Position numbers and translations under genes: made by a program. 63,774 bases of DNA from positions 1 to 63,774 of the forward strand of contig CAYNVS010000016.1 in the NCBI GenBank assembly GCA_964400725.1. The letters run 5' to 3'. This document shows, in pieces, positions 8,543 through 17,921 of this stretch; position 1 is the stretch's first letter, and every line of letters begins with the position of its first letter. A model generated the notes under the pieces. It was not told where the DNA came from. It did no database searches and was given only the letters and a program-made list of their open reading frames with translations. The DNA is from CAYNVS01 sp964400725 (GTDB lineage: Bacteria > Myxococcota_A > SURF-8 > CAYNVS01).

Positions 8543-10420
8543 CTATCCTCTATATGTCGGGTAGCGAGGCGTAGAGCCGATGCGCAATTCGTCCGGACTG
8601 AATTCCGGTATCATTTCTTTCAAAGTGGCTAAATGCTCCGCGCGAGGATCGGGCGATTTTATTTCCGCCAATTTCTCTAAATAGTAAGTAATGCGGTCGT
8701 AATCGTAGCCGGGGAATTTGCCGATAAATATTTTAGGATGCCTCGTCTTCTCCATCTTTTCGTTGTCCATGTTCAATTCTTCAAACAGCTTTTCGCCGGG
8801 ACGCATGCCGGTTATCTCGATGTCAATGTCTTCGTAAGGACGAAGGCCGGAAAGAGTTATCAAATCTTTCGCCAAATCGAGAATTTTTACCGGTTTGCCC
8901 ATATCCAGCACGAATATTTCCCCTTTATTGCCTATCGTGGCGGCCTGCATAACCAGCAGACAGGCTTCCGGTATGGTCATAAAGTAACGAACCATGTCGG
9001 GGTGCGTTACGTAAAGCGGCCCGCCTTTGGCGAGCTGCTCCTTGAAAATCGGAATGACGCTGCCGGCGCTGCCAAGCACGTTGCCGAACCTTACCGCAAT
9101 GTATTTGCAATTGGACTTTGAGCTTAACGCCTGTACGTAAAGCTCCGCCGCCCGCTTTGTGGCGCCCATTACCGACGTAGGATTGACCGCCTTGTCCGTC
9201 GAAATGAAAACCATCGCTTCCGCGCCGTATTTATCGCAGGCGTCGGCGACTTTCTTGGTTCCGAAAATGTTGTTCTTGACCGCCTCTCCGGGGTTCCATT
9301 CCATCATAGGAACATGCTTGTGCGCCGCGGCGTGGAAGACTATCTGCGGACGCGAAGAATCGAAAATGTCGTTCACGCGCCTGCTGTCGCAAACGTCAAC
9401 TATAGTCGGGATTACCTCGGTGTAGCCGTTCTGATTTTGCAAAATTTCCCTGTGAATATTAAACAGAGCGTTCTCCGCCTGCTCCATTAAAATAAGAGTC
9501 TTGGGGCGGTAGTTGTAAATTTGACGGCAAAGCTCGCTGCCGATTGAGCCGCCCGCTCCAGTTACGGCGACTTTCTTGTCTTTGATAAACGCTTCAAGAG
9601 CTTCTTTATCCAGCTGCACCGACTCTCGTCCGAGCAAATCCTCGATGCTGACTTCGCGCAGCTGCGAAAAGTTCAGTTTGCCGCCGATGATTTCATATAA
9701 AGGCGGAATTATTATTGTTTTTACTCCGCTTGCCTCGCATACCTGCTTTATTTTACGAATCGTGGCGCCGCTTGCGTTGGCGATAGTTATTATCGCCTTT
9801 TTTACGTCGTATTTGTCGGCAATTTTGCCGATCTCGCTAGTGTTTCCGAGAACTTTCAAGCCGTGAACGAATCCGTCCCGCTTCATTGGGTCGTCGTCGA
9901 TGAAGCCTATGGCGTTATACGGAATGTTGTTGTTGGCGATTTCTCTGGCGACGATAACGCCCGCCTGTCCGGCGCCGATAAGCATTACGCGCTCGCGCTT
10001 TTTATCGCTTGTGGTCGAAATCCTACGCTCCATTATCATTCTTCTGATAGCGCGCGCTCCGGCGGTGCCGAAAAAGAGGAGTATCGAGTCTATTACGATA
10101 ATCGAAATCGGTATGCTGACGTATTCGTGAACCCGCAGGAAGCGTAAAATAAATAGCGGTATCGTTTGAACGAGGCTGGCGACGAAAAACAGCTTTATCT
10201 CGTTCATGCCGACGTAACGCCAAATGATTGAATAAATGCCGAATATCGCGAAAACGATAAATTGAAAAATAACTACGTATGGAAGCTGGAAAAAAAGATG
10301 TTTCTCGTGCTGCAAATCGGGGTAGCCGTTAAAGCGCAGCAAATAAGCGGCGAAAAAAGCCGCGGCCATCAGAGCTATATCTATTAAATACTGCACCGAT
10401 CTGGCGATAAATTTATTCAT
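8543..10420 (-). CDS. Membrane-bound nucleotide-sugar 4,6-dehydratase/epimerase, CapD/FlaA1/PglF family
   Basis: A 625-aa protein of full family length. Four membrane helices span residues ~8-125. A CoA-binding-like Rossmann domain follows (GAGQAGVIVARE near 150), then an SDR catalytic domain with GAGGSIGSEL near 293 and STDKAVNPTSVMGATKR near 410. Met replaces the usual catalytic Tyr in the YxxxK position, as is normal for long UDP-HexNAc 4,6-dehydratases (SMK rather than SYK triad). These enzymes start synthesis of deoxy-amino sugars for surface polysaccharide or glycoprotein glycans. The split transketolase genes lie just upstream on the same strand (44 bases away), so they may be co-transcribed. 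The exact sugar cannot be told from sequence. Confidence 0.9.
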   Translation of the reverse strand: MNKFIARSVQYLIDIALMAAAFFAAYLLRFNGYPDLQHEKHLFFQLPYVVIFQFIVFAIFGIYSIIWRYVGMNEIKLFFVASLVQTIPLFILRFLRVHEYVSIPISIIVIDSILLFFGTAGARAIRRMIMERRISTTSDKKRERVMLIGAGQAGVIVAREIANNNIPYNAIGFIDDDPMKRDGFVHGLKVLGNTSEIGKIADKYDVKKAIITIANASGATIRKIKQVCEASGVKTIIIPPLYEIIGGKLNFSQLREVSIEDLLGRESVQLDKEALEAFIKDKKVAVTGAGGSIGSELCRQIYNYRPKTLILMEQAENALFNIHREILQNQNGYTEVIPTIVDVCDSRRVNDIFDSSRPQIVFHAAAHKHVPMMEWNPGEAVKNNIFGTKKVADACDKYGAEAMVFISTDKAVNPTSVMGATKRAAELYVQALSSKSNCKYIAVRFGNVLGSAGSVIPIFKEQLAKGGPLYVTHPDMVRYFMTIPEACLLVMQAATIGNKGEIFVLDMGKPVKILDLAKDLITLSGLRPYEDIDIEITGMRPGEKLFEELNMDNEKMEKTRHPKIFIGKFPGYDYDRITYYLEKLAEIKSPDPRAEHLATLKEMIPEFSPDELRIGSTPRYPTYRG

Positions 10421-10464
10421 TTTACACCTGAACCGCCTGCGAATTTATCCGTTCGTTTTTTCGG

Positions 10465-11499
10465 TTACTTCTCGGCCTTCGCCGCGGCGGCCTTTGCCAT
10501 TTCAATTAGAGCGTAATCCGCCTGTTTTTTCTGTAAAACCTCAACGCACGCCTTAATAACGTCAACTGTTGAGAGATTGAACGCGGTCATAAGCTCGTCC
10601 GGCTCGCCCGACTCGCCGAAGGAGTCGCGCACTCCTACCGATTCCATCCATACGGGGAAATTGCGGGATAAAATCTCCGCCACGGCTCCGCCCAAACCGC
10701 CGTTTATCTGATGCTCCTCGGCCGTAACTACCGCTCCGGTCTCTTTGGCGGCCTTTATAATTGTTTCCTCGTCCATAGGTTTTATGGAGTAATTATTTAT
10801 AACGGCTGCGTCAACGCCCTGCTTTTCGAGATGCCACGCAGCTTCCAAACAGTGATAAACAAGGTGGCCGGTTCCGATGATCGCCAAATCTTTGCCGCGC
10901 CGGAAAACCTGAGCTTCTCCTGCTTTTACCGGCAAATCCTTGGGCGTCATGTTGGGCACGGCTTCTCTGCCGAAACGCAAATAAACTGGGCCGTCGAGGC
11001 GGCCTGCAAGCATTGTGCAGGCAAAAGACTGATTTGCGTCGCACGGAGAGAAAAAAGTCATGTTGGGAATGGCTCGTATTATGGCGAATTCCTCCAGCGC
11101 TTGATGAGTCGCTCCGTCGGGACCGACCGAAATGCCTCCATGCGCTCCGCCGATTTTAACGTTGCACGGAGTATAGGCGATGGTAGTCCTGATTTGGTCT
11201 AGACAGCGGCACGAGGCGAATACGCCGTAGGTGCTCATAAACGGAATCTTACCCGCCAGCGACAGACCTGCGGCGACGCCGGCCATGTTTTGCTCCGCTA
11301 TACCAATGGAGAAAAATCTTTCGGGAAAAGCCTCTTTGAAAAAAGAGGTAAGAACCGAGCCCGTAATGTCGGCTCCAAGCGCGACGACGTTAGGGTTTTC
11401 TTTCCCAAGCTCTACCAACGCCTCACCGAACCCTTTGCGCGTCGGTTTTTTTTCAACTTTCGACGGATCGAATTCAAACAGCCAATTGCTACCGTTCAT
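10465..11499 (-). CDS. Transketolase, C-terminal subunit
   Basis: The 344 aa cover the pyrimidine-binding and C-terminal domains of transketolase. GIAEQNMAGVAAGL carries the catalytic Glu that activates the thiamine ring; KIGGAHGGISVGPDGATHQALEE is typical of split subunits. With the adjacent N-terminal subunit it should move two-carbon units between sugar phosphates. AAGGAG precedes the start, and the N-terminal subunit gene ends 29 bases upstream. Such split pairs are common both as general transketolase and inside sugar-biosynthesis clusters; the neighbouring CapD-type gene makes the second plausible. Confidence 0.93.
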   Translation of the reverse strand: MNGSNWLFEFDPSKVEKKPTRKGFGEALVELGKENPNVVALGADITGSVLTSFFKEAFPERFFSIGIAEQNMAGVAAGLSLAGKIPFMSTYGVFASCRCLDQIRTTIAYTPCNVKIGGAHGGISVGPDGATHQALEEFAIIRAIPNMTFFSPCDANQSFACTMLAGRLDGPVYLRFGREAVPNMTPKDLPVKAGEAQVFRRGKDLAIIGTGHLVYHCLEAAWHLEKQGVDAAVINNYSIKPMDEETIIKAAKETGAVVTAEEHQINGGLGGAVAEILSRNFPVWMESVGVRDSFGESGEPDELMTAFNLSTVDVIKACVEVLQKKQADYALIEMAKAAAAKAEK

Positions 11500-11528
11500 A
11501 GTTTGCTCCTTATCGTTGTTCTTCGGAA

Positions 11529-12434
11529 CTAAAAGTCCGTCAATACGTCGTATTTAGCGCAGAGCGTCTCGTAATCTTTGGGGAATTTGGCTTTAAGCTC
11601 CTCGAACTGCGCAAGCAGCTCGTCCGTCGCTTTTTGACCTTGTTCCGCGTTAGGCGCCTTGCCGTGCCATCCGGCGTTGTCTTCCATAAACGAAACGCCC
11701 TTTCCTTTGACGGTCTCGGCGATAATCGCGCAGGGCTGCCCGGCGGCGACCTTGGCTTCGTCAATCGCATTCAGAACGCTTTGCATGTCGTTTCCGGCGC
11801 AGGTTATCGCCCGCCAGCCGAACGCTTTGATTTTTTCGTCGAGCGGATCGATGTCCATTACGTCCTTGACCTTGCCGTCGATTTGCAGGCGGTTTTTATC
11901 AATAAAAGCGGTCAGGTTGTCGAGTTTGTAATGCCCGGCCGACATGAACGCCTCCCAAACGGAGCCTTCTTGAACCTCTCCGTCGCCCATAAGAACGTAA
12001 ACGCGCTGAGGCGTCTTATCAAGGTATTTAAACGATATTCCCAGCCCGACTCCGACCGACAAACCCTGCCCCAGAGAGCCGCTTGACACCTCGATGCCCG
12101 GCAGACCGGAGCATTTGCCGGGGTGCCCCTGAAGGCGCGTTCCCAGCTTGCGAAGGGTTTTCATTTCGTCAATCGGGTAATACCCGCTGCGCGCCAGAAC
12201 GGCGTAAAGCACGGGCGCGACGTGCCCCTTGGATAAAATAAAACGGTCTCTTGCCGGATTGTCGGGGCGGGATGGGTCGTGATTCATTTCGTTGAAGTAC
12301 AACGCGGTCATAATTTCAGTCGCGCTAAGCGACCCGCCCGGATGGCCGGAACCGGCGTAAGTCAGCATTTTTATTATATCTCTTCGTATTCTGTTTGCGG
12401 TAAGCGTCAGTTCGTTGAGAGCCAGTTTTTCCAT
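11529..12434 (-). CDS. Transketolase, N-terminal (TPP-binding) subunit
   Basis: The 301 aa form the pyrophosphate-binding half of transketolase: GSGHPGGSLS near the start, KGHVAP, and the thiamine diphosphate/magnesium motif beginning GDGEVQEG and ending DKNRLQIDG. It is the expected length for a stand-alone subunit and needs the downstream C-terminal subunit to form the active site. AAGGAG lies ahead of the ATG. It is the first gene of the leftward group with the CapD-like dehydratase. Confidence 0.93.
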   Translation of the reverse strand: MEKLALNELTLTANRIRRDIIKMLTYAGSGHPGGSLSATEIMTALYFNEMNHDPSRPDNPARDRFILSKGHVAPVLYAVLARSGYYPIDEMKTLRKLGTRLQGHPGKCSGLPGIEVSSGSLGQGLSVGVGLGISFKYLDKTPQRVYVLMGDGEVQEGSVWEAFMSAGHYKLDNLTAFIDKNRLQIDGKVKDVMDIDPLDEKIKAFGWRAITCAGNDMQSVLNAIDEAKVAAGQPCAIIAETVKGKGVSFMEDNAGWHGKAPNAEQGQKATDELLAQFEELKAKFPKDYETLCAKYDVLTDF

Positions 12435-12564
12435 TTGCCTTCTCCTTGAAGCGAATGATTTTTTCTCTTTGAGATATTATTTAAGAATATACTACTCAAC
12501 AATTTTTTCCGCAACCATTTTTAAAGGCAAAGAGTCGGCAAACGGCCTGACTCGTCTCGCTTTG

Positions 12565-12612
12565 TATAAAAAAACCGCCGAGGCCGCGGAGAAACGCGAA
12601 GTTTTTTTAATT
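12565..12612. repeat. Dispersed GCGGAG-type repeat, copy 1
   Basis: Seven A, CCGCCGAGG, CGCGGAGAAACGCG, then seven T. It shares this pattern with copies near 59017 and 63463. Similar CGGAG-rich intergenic repeats are widespread in bacterial genomes; here all copies are intergenic. Confidence 0.5.
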
Positions 12613-12790
12613 AATTTCGTTATCATCCTTTTTTAACCCGCCGAGCGCATGCGAAAATCAGCGAAAAACAAGAGGAAAAGCGGCAAGCGCTGTTTGAGCG
12701 ATGAGCGGATAAGCGAAATCGCGAGTTTGCGCGGACGCCCTATTGTTAGAGCGGCGTCGATGCAGTCGGCGGATTTGAGTTCAGCGCTTT

Positions 12791-12850
12791 GGCGGGCGCC
12801 CTTTCTTGCTCGCTTTCTTTGGGCGCGCGAAGAAAGCGAAAAAGCGGCGG
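12791..12850. repeat. G+C-rich palindromic repeat, copy 1
   Basis: GGCGGGCGCC, then CTTTCTTGCTCGCTTTCTTTG, then GGGCGCGCGAAGAAAGCG; the second and third parts are partly complementary. A related block lies at 63524-63600, also next to a GCGGAG-type repeat. Confidence 0.4.
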
Positions 12851-13017
12851 TCGGGCGACTAACGCCCCCTTTTTAGCATTGAACGAAAGCGGGGATGAGT
12901 CAGTCAAACGGACGGTCAATTTATGTTTTTTTTGACGTATATATCATTAATGTTAATATGCCTGCGTTGAGCAAAATAAAAAACAAATACCGTTGCGATT
13001 TGACGAAAGGCGTAAAA

Positions 13018-15258
13018 ATGAGCGACAGGCAGAAAGCGCGCGAACTATACGAAAAAGCGACGTCAATGAAAAACGCCGACCCCGCCGGAGCTTACGCGGT
13101 AATGCTGCAGGCCGCCGAGGCGGACGAGGAATTCGCAGACGCGGCGAAGGAACTGGGGCCGATGGCTTTTTCGCTGGGCAAACCGATTGAGGCGAGGCGT
13201 CATCTAGCCGCGTCGCTGCCGCTTTACGACGCCGACGACGAGGCGCAGTCGCTCGCGCTGGCGGAAGTTTATTTCCTTCTAGGAACCGTTTGCGAAAATT
13301 TGGGCGACGGCGGAGCCGCGCTTGAGAATTACTCCCGCTCGTACGATTTGAACTCAGGCCGAAGAGGCCTTTTGGAAGCCCTTGCGCGCTGCGCAAAACG
13401 CGAAGGAGCATGGGAGAAGACGCTTAAATACAACCAAATTATTTTGGCCAGACTGCGGGAAACGAAAACGCCCGACGAACTCGCGGAGCTGTTTGCCGGC
13501 ATAGGCGAGGCTTACGGCAAGCTGGGAAACGACGACAAGGCGGTTTCTTCAATCGAAAAGGCTCTCGAAATAAACCCTAAGTCGGTTGCGGCGCTGACCG
13601 CCGCCGCCGAATACTACGAGGGAGCGCAAAATTGGCAGAAGGCCATAAAATACCGCGTCATGCTAAGCTCGGCGCTGCCCAAAGCCGAAAGCGCGAAACA
13701 GTGGATTATTATAGGCGAGATTTACCGCGGCAAGATGAAGCGGACGAACGACGCATACGAAGCGTACAAGCACGCGCTATCCATTCACGCCGACGACCCT
13801 GAACTGTTGAAGAAAACCGCCGAAACGGTCGTCGAGCTCGGCAAATACGCCAACGCAATTTTCGTTTATAAAAAGTTGCTGGCGACGGCCGAAAATTTAG
13901 CGCAGAAGAGGGAATACTCGCTTAAAATAGCGGAAGTTTACTCTGAACTATCCAACGACCCGGCGGGCGCGATGCCTTATTTCAATTCGGCGCTCGACAT
14001 CTCGCCGGACGACGAGGAGGTTTTTAAAAAAGCGGAAAAGGCTCTGTCGGAAAAAGGATTGCACGAGGAGCTCGACGTTTTTTACCGCGGCCATTTGGCG
14101 AGGTTTAAAGAGGATTCTTCGGCGAAAAAGCGCGCCGAACTGCTTAAAAAGCTGGCCAAACTGCTGGACGAAAAGCTCGGAAAAGCGGGCGAGGCGGCCA
14201 AGGCCAGAGAGCTCGCGGCCGGACTTGAAAGAAAAGACGACGGCGGCGGAACGCGGTATGCGGCGATCGCCGAAAACGTTTTCAACGCGTCGGCGCATCA
14301 GGCCTTGTTCGACGAGCGGCTAGAGGCCGGCGACATCGACGGAGCTTTCCGCGCCGCTTGCGTTTTAAACTATTTAAAGGCGGGAGACGCGCAGGCAAAA
14401 GAATTTTACCAGCGTCATTCGCAGAGCCGGAGAACCGAGCCCAAAGACAACCTCGACCGCAAAGAGTATTACAGCTTCGTAATGCCGCCGGAGTGCCAAA
14501 ACTTCGCCGGCCAGATATTCTCGATTCTCTACCATCACGTCCCGTCGCTTGCGACTCGCGACAGAAGCGGCTGCGGAGCCAACAAACGCAATAAAATCGA
14601 ACTGACCGACGGCTTGTCGATTTGCAACCTCTTCAACCAAACTATAGGAATGGCCGCGGCGCCGGAGCCCGAAGTTTACGCTTCATCTTCGCTCGCGCAC
14701 AGAGCCGAGACCGCGCCCGTATATCCGCCGACGGTGTTGATACCCGAAGACATGTTCGCCCGGCAAAGCGAAGCCGACGCCCTGTTTCACATAGGCCGCG
14801 CAGTCGCTTTGGCGCGCCCCGATTTCGTCTTCGCGCTGATGTACGGAGCGAAAGAGCTTGCGGAAATACTCCACGCCGCGATTTCGCTCTTCAACGAGTC
14901 CTTCCGCTCTTCCGCCGACGCGGACGCGGCGGATAGGATAAAACGTCAAATCGCCAAAGAGACGCCCGATAAACGCAAGCCGGAGCTTGAGCGGTTTGTG
15001 GGCGAATATTTGGCCGCGCAAACTCCCTTCAACGCCGCCGCTTGGATAAAAGGCGTCGAGAAGACGGCCAACAGAACGGGGCTGCTCGCGTGCAACAGCC
15101 TTTCGACGGCGCTTAAATGGGCTGAAACATACGAAACCGACAAGCCGGTCGCTACGACGGAATCGGTCAACGCGGCGAAAAGAGACTTGATGCTGTTCTG
15201 GCTTTCGGAAGGCTGCGGCCTGCTCCGCAAAACCAAGCTGGGGTTTGAGGCGCGGTAA
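13018..15258 (+). CDS. Cytoplasmic TPR-repeat protein
   Basis: The 746 aa begin at the Met after AAAGG; an upstream in-frame ATG would add 41 residues with no family resemblance. Residues ~10-420 are consecutive tetratricopeptide helices (YFLLGTVCENLGDGGAALENY, GEAYGKLGNDDKAVSSIEKALEINP as guide units, kept as short excerpts: LGNDDKAVSSIEKAL). The last ~270 residues, from EYYSFVMPPECQNF onward, are a separate unrecognised domain rich in Ala and Leu. There is no signal peptide, so a cytoplasmic scaffold role is likely. The stop overlaps the start of the next gene (TAATG), so the two are translationally coupled although the partner is a lipoprotein. Confidence 0.8.
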   Translation: MSDRQKARELYEKATSMKNADPAGAYAVMLQAAEADEEFADAAKELGPMAFSLGKPIEARRHLAASLPLYDADDEAQSLALAEVYFLLGTVCENLGDGGAALENYSRSYDLNSGRRGLLEALARCAKREGAWEKTLKYNQIILARLRETKTPDELAELFAGIGEAYGKLGNDDKAVSSIEKALEINPKSVAALTAAAEYYEGAQNWQKAIKYRVMLSSALPKAESAKQWIIIGEIYRGKMKRTNDAYEAYKHALSIHADDPELLKKTAETVVELGKYANAIFVYKKLLATAENLAQKREYSLKIAEVYSELSNDPAGAMPYFNSALDISPDDEEVFKKAEKALSEKGLHEELDVFYRGHLARFKEDSSAKKRAELLKKLAKLLDEKLGKAGEAAKARELAAGLERKDDGGGTRYAAIAENVFNASAHQALFDERLEAGDIDGAFRAACVLNYLKAGDAQAKEFYQRHSQSRRTEPKDNLDRKEYYSFVMPPECQNFAGQIFSILYHHVPSLATRDRSGCGANKRNKIELTDGLSICNLFNQTIGMAAAPEPEVYASSSLAHRAETAPVYPPTVLIPEDMFARQSEADALFHIGRAVALARPDFVFALMYGAKELAEILHAAISLFNESFRSSADADAADRIKRQIAKETPDKRKPELERFVGEYLAAQTPFNAAAWIKGVEKTANRTGLLACNSLSTALKWAETYETDKPVATTESVNAAKRDLMLFWLSEGCGLLRKTKLGFEAR

Positions 15259-15977
15259 TGATTGCGCGCCTGGGCTTTTTTACGTTAGTCGTCGCGTTCG
15301 CGTCCCTCTTTGCCTCCTGCGGGAACTCCGACGACGACTGCGGCGAAAACAGGCGTTATTATAACGGCCGCTGCGTCTGCGACGCCGGTTATTACGAGGA
15401 AAACGGAAAATGTCTTCCTTACGCCGAAGCCGACGGAGACGAAGAGGAACCGGAGTTCGACGCGGAAAAGCGCGCCGAGGAAGAACTTGAAGCCGAGCCG
15501 GAGCCTGAATTCGACGCCGAACTTGAGGAGGAAGGAGAGCCGACGCAGTGGACGGACGGCGCCTTATTTTTCGATTCTACGACGCGCCTTATTTGGCAGC
15601 GAACGCCGCCGCCGGATTACATGACGTATTCCGACGCCGACTTGTACTGCGAAAAGCTGGAGCTTCAAAACGTCTCAGATTGGCGCGTCCCAAGCATATC
15701 GGAGCTGATAACGCTTATAAACGGCTGCGACGCGTGCAGTAATTTAACCGAGCCCGTCTCGTGCAACGGATGCAAGAAAAACATGGGGCCTGCGCTTGGG
15801 TGCTATTTCCCGCCGGGGCTCGAACCGGTCGCAAAAGACGATTGCGGCTACTCATGGTCTTCCACCGACGGCAATTACCGCGCCGACAAATGGGAAGTTT
15901 ACTTCGGCGCAGGCGCCGTTTACGCGACCGGAATTGGAAACGTATGCTCGGTCAGATGCGCCGCCGACTGGCGATAA
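15258..15977 (+). CDS. DUF1566 (Lcl C-terminal) domain lipoprotein with acidic spacer
   Basis: A 239-aa surface lipoprotein with lipobox FASCG near residue 21. It then has a small six-cysteine EGF-like stretch (CGENRRYYNGRCVCDAGYY), an Asp/Glu-rich spacer (~55-98) and a DUF1566 domain at ~100-238. Diagnostic pieces are FFDSTTRLIWQR, YSDADLYCEKL and WRVPSISELITLI, with WSST and VRC near the end. This domain is found in extracellular proteins of many deltaproteobacteria and is thought to be related to C-lectin-like folds; the ligand is unknown. It starts one base inside the stop of the TPR gene. Confidence 0.85.
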   Translation: MIARLGFFTLVVAFASLFASCGNSDDDCGENRRYYNGRCVCDAGYYEENGKCLPYAEADGDEEEPEFDAEKRAEEELEAEPEPEFDAELEEEGEPTQWTDGALFFDSTTRLIWQRTPPPDYMTYSDADLYCEKLELQNVSDWRVPSISELITLINGCDACSNLTEPVSCNGCKKNMGPALGCYFPPGLEPVAKDDCGYSWSSTDGNYRADKWEVYFGAGAVYATGIGNVCSVRCAADWR

Positions 15978-16084
15978 GAGCGACGGAGGGCGGACGACCG
16001 CTCTTCTAAATATACGCCGCCGCTCTCGGCGCGCAGCCTTGCGAAAAGCGGCGCGATATTAACTTTAAAAATTATCGTTTTTAT

Positions 16085-17872
16085 TCAAGGATTTAAATCA
16101 AATAAAATCGTTCCTTCGGCCGCGCGTCGCCCTAATAAAACGTTCGCGGCAGCCTCGAACATTACCGGCAGACTCCCTTGCAGCGCTATTACCGCGGCGG
16201 CTCTATCTTTGCTTTGAATCGCGTCAAAGGCGACTCCTTGCGCGATGTGAACGACAGGCAGTCCGCTTGTATTTAAAACCGCATCCAGCATGCTTTGCTG
16301 CTCAGCCCCGTAATACGAGTTAAATGTAGCGGCAACCAATACGTCGGCCTCGCCCGATTTTTCGTCAACCCAGTTTGCCGCGGTCTGCTCCGTCAATCCG
16401 ACAATAAAATTTTGATGCTTTGTCGAAGGCTCCAACCGTTTTAAAACCTCGCAGAAGCTCTCGCCTATAACCCACGACCATCCTGTCGAAGGGTCCGGCA
16501 GCAGTTTATCCGGTCCGACGCAAATTATTCTTTTGCCCGCTAAAGGTAAAATTCCGTCGTTCTTTATCAGCGAGACGGCCTTTAAGGCGTGATTAAGAGA
16601 CATTGCTGCGTCTTGAGCCAAACCGATTTTTCCTGAAAGCTCCTCTATGTCGTCAATATCGGGATAAATCGGCTTATCGAGCAAGCAGTATTTCTGTTTG
16701 CTGCGAATTATCCGCTTGGTTGACGCCTCGAAGTCCGACTCTTTAATGTCGCCGCTTTCCAGCCCCGCTTCTATTCTCGCGAAAAGATTGTCCAGACGGG
16801 TTTCTTCCATCGCGACGTAGAGAAGCATGTCGGCTCCCGCCTTTAAAGCCTCGTATCCCTGCTCCTGATCGCTTTCAAGTCCCAGCCGCGCGCCGTACAT
16901 ATTCAGGTCGTCCGTTACAATTAGTCCGTTAAAACCAAGTTCGCCGCGCAGAAAATCAACCATAATCTTCTTTGAAGTTATCGCCGGCCTCGCATCGTCC
17001 AAGGCTGTAAACTGGGCCGGAATAATCATCACGGCGTCCGCTCCGGCTGCGATTGCCGCGCGGAACGGTTTTAGAAGTTTTGCTTCCAACTCGCTTTTTG
17101 AAGATTTGTTAATAGAATACTCGCGATGAGTATTGACCGCAAGCATCCCATCGCCCGGAAAATGTTTAACGGTTGGGATTACAAGATTGCTTTGATAACC
17201 TGAAAAAGCCGCAAGACCGAGCTTAGCGTTCAAATCCGTATCGGGTCCGAACGTCCGCGTATTCAAGTTGCCGTTCCCGCGATTGTAATGAGTGTCCAAC
17301 AGCGGCCCGAAATTCATGTTCAAGCCCAGAGCTTTCGCTTCTCTTCCCATCATGTCGAATTGATAAAACGCTATCCATTCGTCTTTAGTCGCGCCAATCG
17401 CCGCTTGGCCTATGCCGTCAGTTCCGCCGGTCATTTTGTTCACCGAAGTATATACGCCCCCTTCCTGGTCGCTGGATATCCAAAGAGGAAGCCCGTCGGC
17501 TTCGATTGAGACCGTCTGCGCGTCGCGTAAAAACAGCGCGCTTGTCTGCGGGTCGCCGACGGCAATGCCGGTAATTCCGCTTACCATTACTCCGCCGAGA
17601 AAATAATTCCTAATTTTTCGCTCGCCGACCGAATCAATCTTCTTGCCGCTGCGTTCGATTTTGGCAATAACATGCTGTCCGATTTTTTGGCGAAGAGAGA
17701 GTTTCTCGTAAATTGAGTTTATTTTTTCTTCGTTTATTTCGCAGTAATTATACTTAATCTTCGACGGATCAAACCCGCCGCCGTTTTCGTCTTCCCGCGA
17801 GCAGGCCGCAAAAATGGCGGCGCAAGCTAAAAGCGGTATAACGCTCTTAAAAATGAAAAATAATAATTTCAT
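16085..17872 (-). CDS. GH3 family (NagZ-like) glycoside hydrolase lipoprotein
   Basis: A 595-aa lipoprotein with lipobox FAACS. The GH3 barrel has SSDQEGG, KHFPGDG and VTDDLNMYG; the first Asp of TDD (Asp321) aligns with the catalytic nucleophile. A C-terminal domain of ~200 residues follows, as in Bacillus NagZ-type enzymes. Family members remove beta-N-acetylhexosamine, or glucose in other branches. In NagZ enzymes an Asp-His pair in the KHFPGHG..DSH loop is the acid/base; here the loop ends N247-T-H249, so the His is kept and the Asp is Asn. Substrate is therefore uncertain. It is the last gene of the glycolipid-type operon, 49 bases after a ceramidase-like gene, and no terminator is evident. 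Confidence 0.85.
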   Translation of the reverse strand: MKLLFFIFKSVIPLLACAAIFAACSREDENGGGFDPSKIKYNYCEINEEKINSIYEKLSLRQKIGQHVIAKIERSGKKIDSVGERKIRNYFLGGVMVSGITGIAVGDPQTSALFLRDAQTVSIEADGLPLWISSDQEGGVYTSVNKMTGGTDGIGQAAIGATKDEWIAFYQFDMMGREAKALGLNMNFGPLLDTHYNRGNGNLNTRTFGPDTDLNAKLGLAAFSGYQSNLVIPTVKHFPGDGMLAVNTHREYSINKSSKSELEAKLLKPFRAAIAAGADAVMIIPAQFTALDDARPAITSKKIMVDFLRGELGFNGLIVTDDLNMYGARLGLESDQEQGYEALKAGADMLLYVAMEETRLDNLFARIEAGLESGDIKESDFEASTKRIIRSKQKYCLLDKPIYPDIDDIEELSGKIGLAQDAAMSLNHALKAVSLIKNDGILPLAGKRIICVGPDKLLPDPSTGWSWVIGESFCEVLKRLEPSTKHQNFIVGLTEQTAANWVDEKSGEADVLVAATFNSYYGAEQQSMLDAVLNTSGLPVVHIAQGVAFDAIQSKDRAAAVIALQGSLPVMFEAAANVLLGRRAAEGTILFDLNP

Positions 17873-17921
17873 AATAACTTCGTTTTGTTGTTTGCGCCTG
17901 TTCGACTGTTTGAATAATCGC

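Larger units (their letters stand above)
12435..13017. other. Intergenic region with two degenerate repeats
   Basis: This gene-poor stretch separates divergent transcription units. It contains a CCGC/GCGGAG-type repeat (about 12565-12612) and a second G+C-rich palindromic repeat with TTTCTT..CTTTCTTTGGGCG (about 12791-12850). A 75-codon open frame across them consists mostly of repeat sequence and is not called. No clear promoter for either flanking gene was identified. Confidence 0.5.

Noticed and set aside
12649..12876. 75-codon open frame in the intergenic region
   Set aside because: Its second half is made of the palindromic repeat, and there is no ribosome site or recognisable domain.
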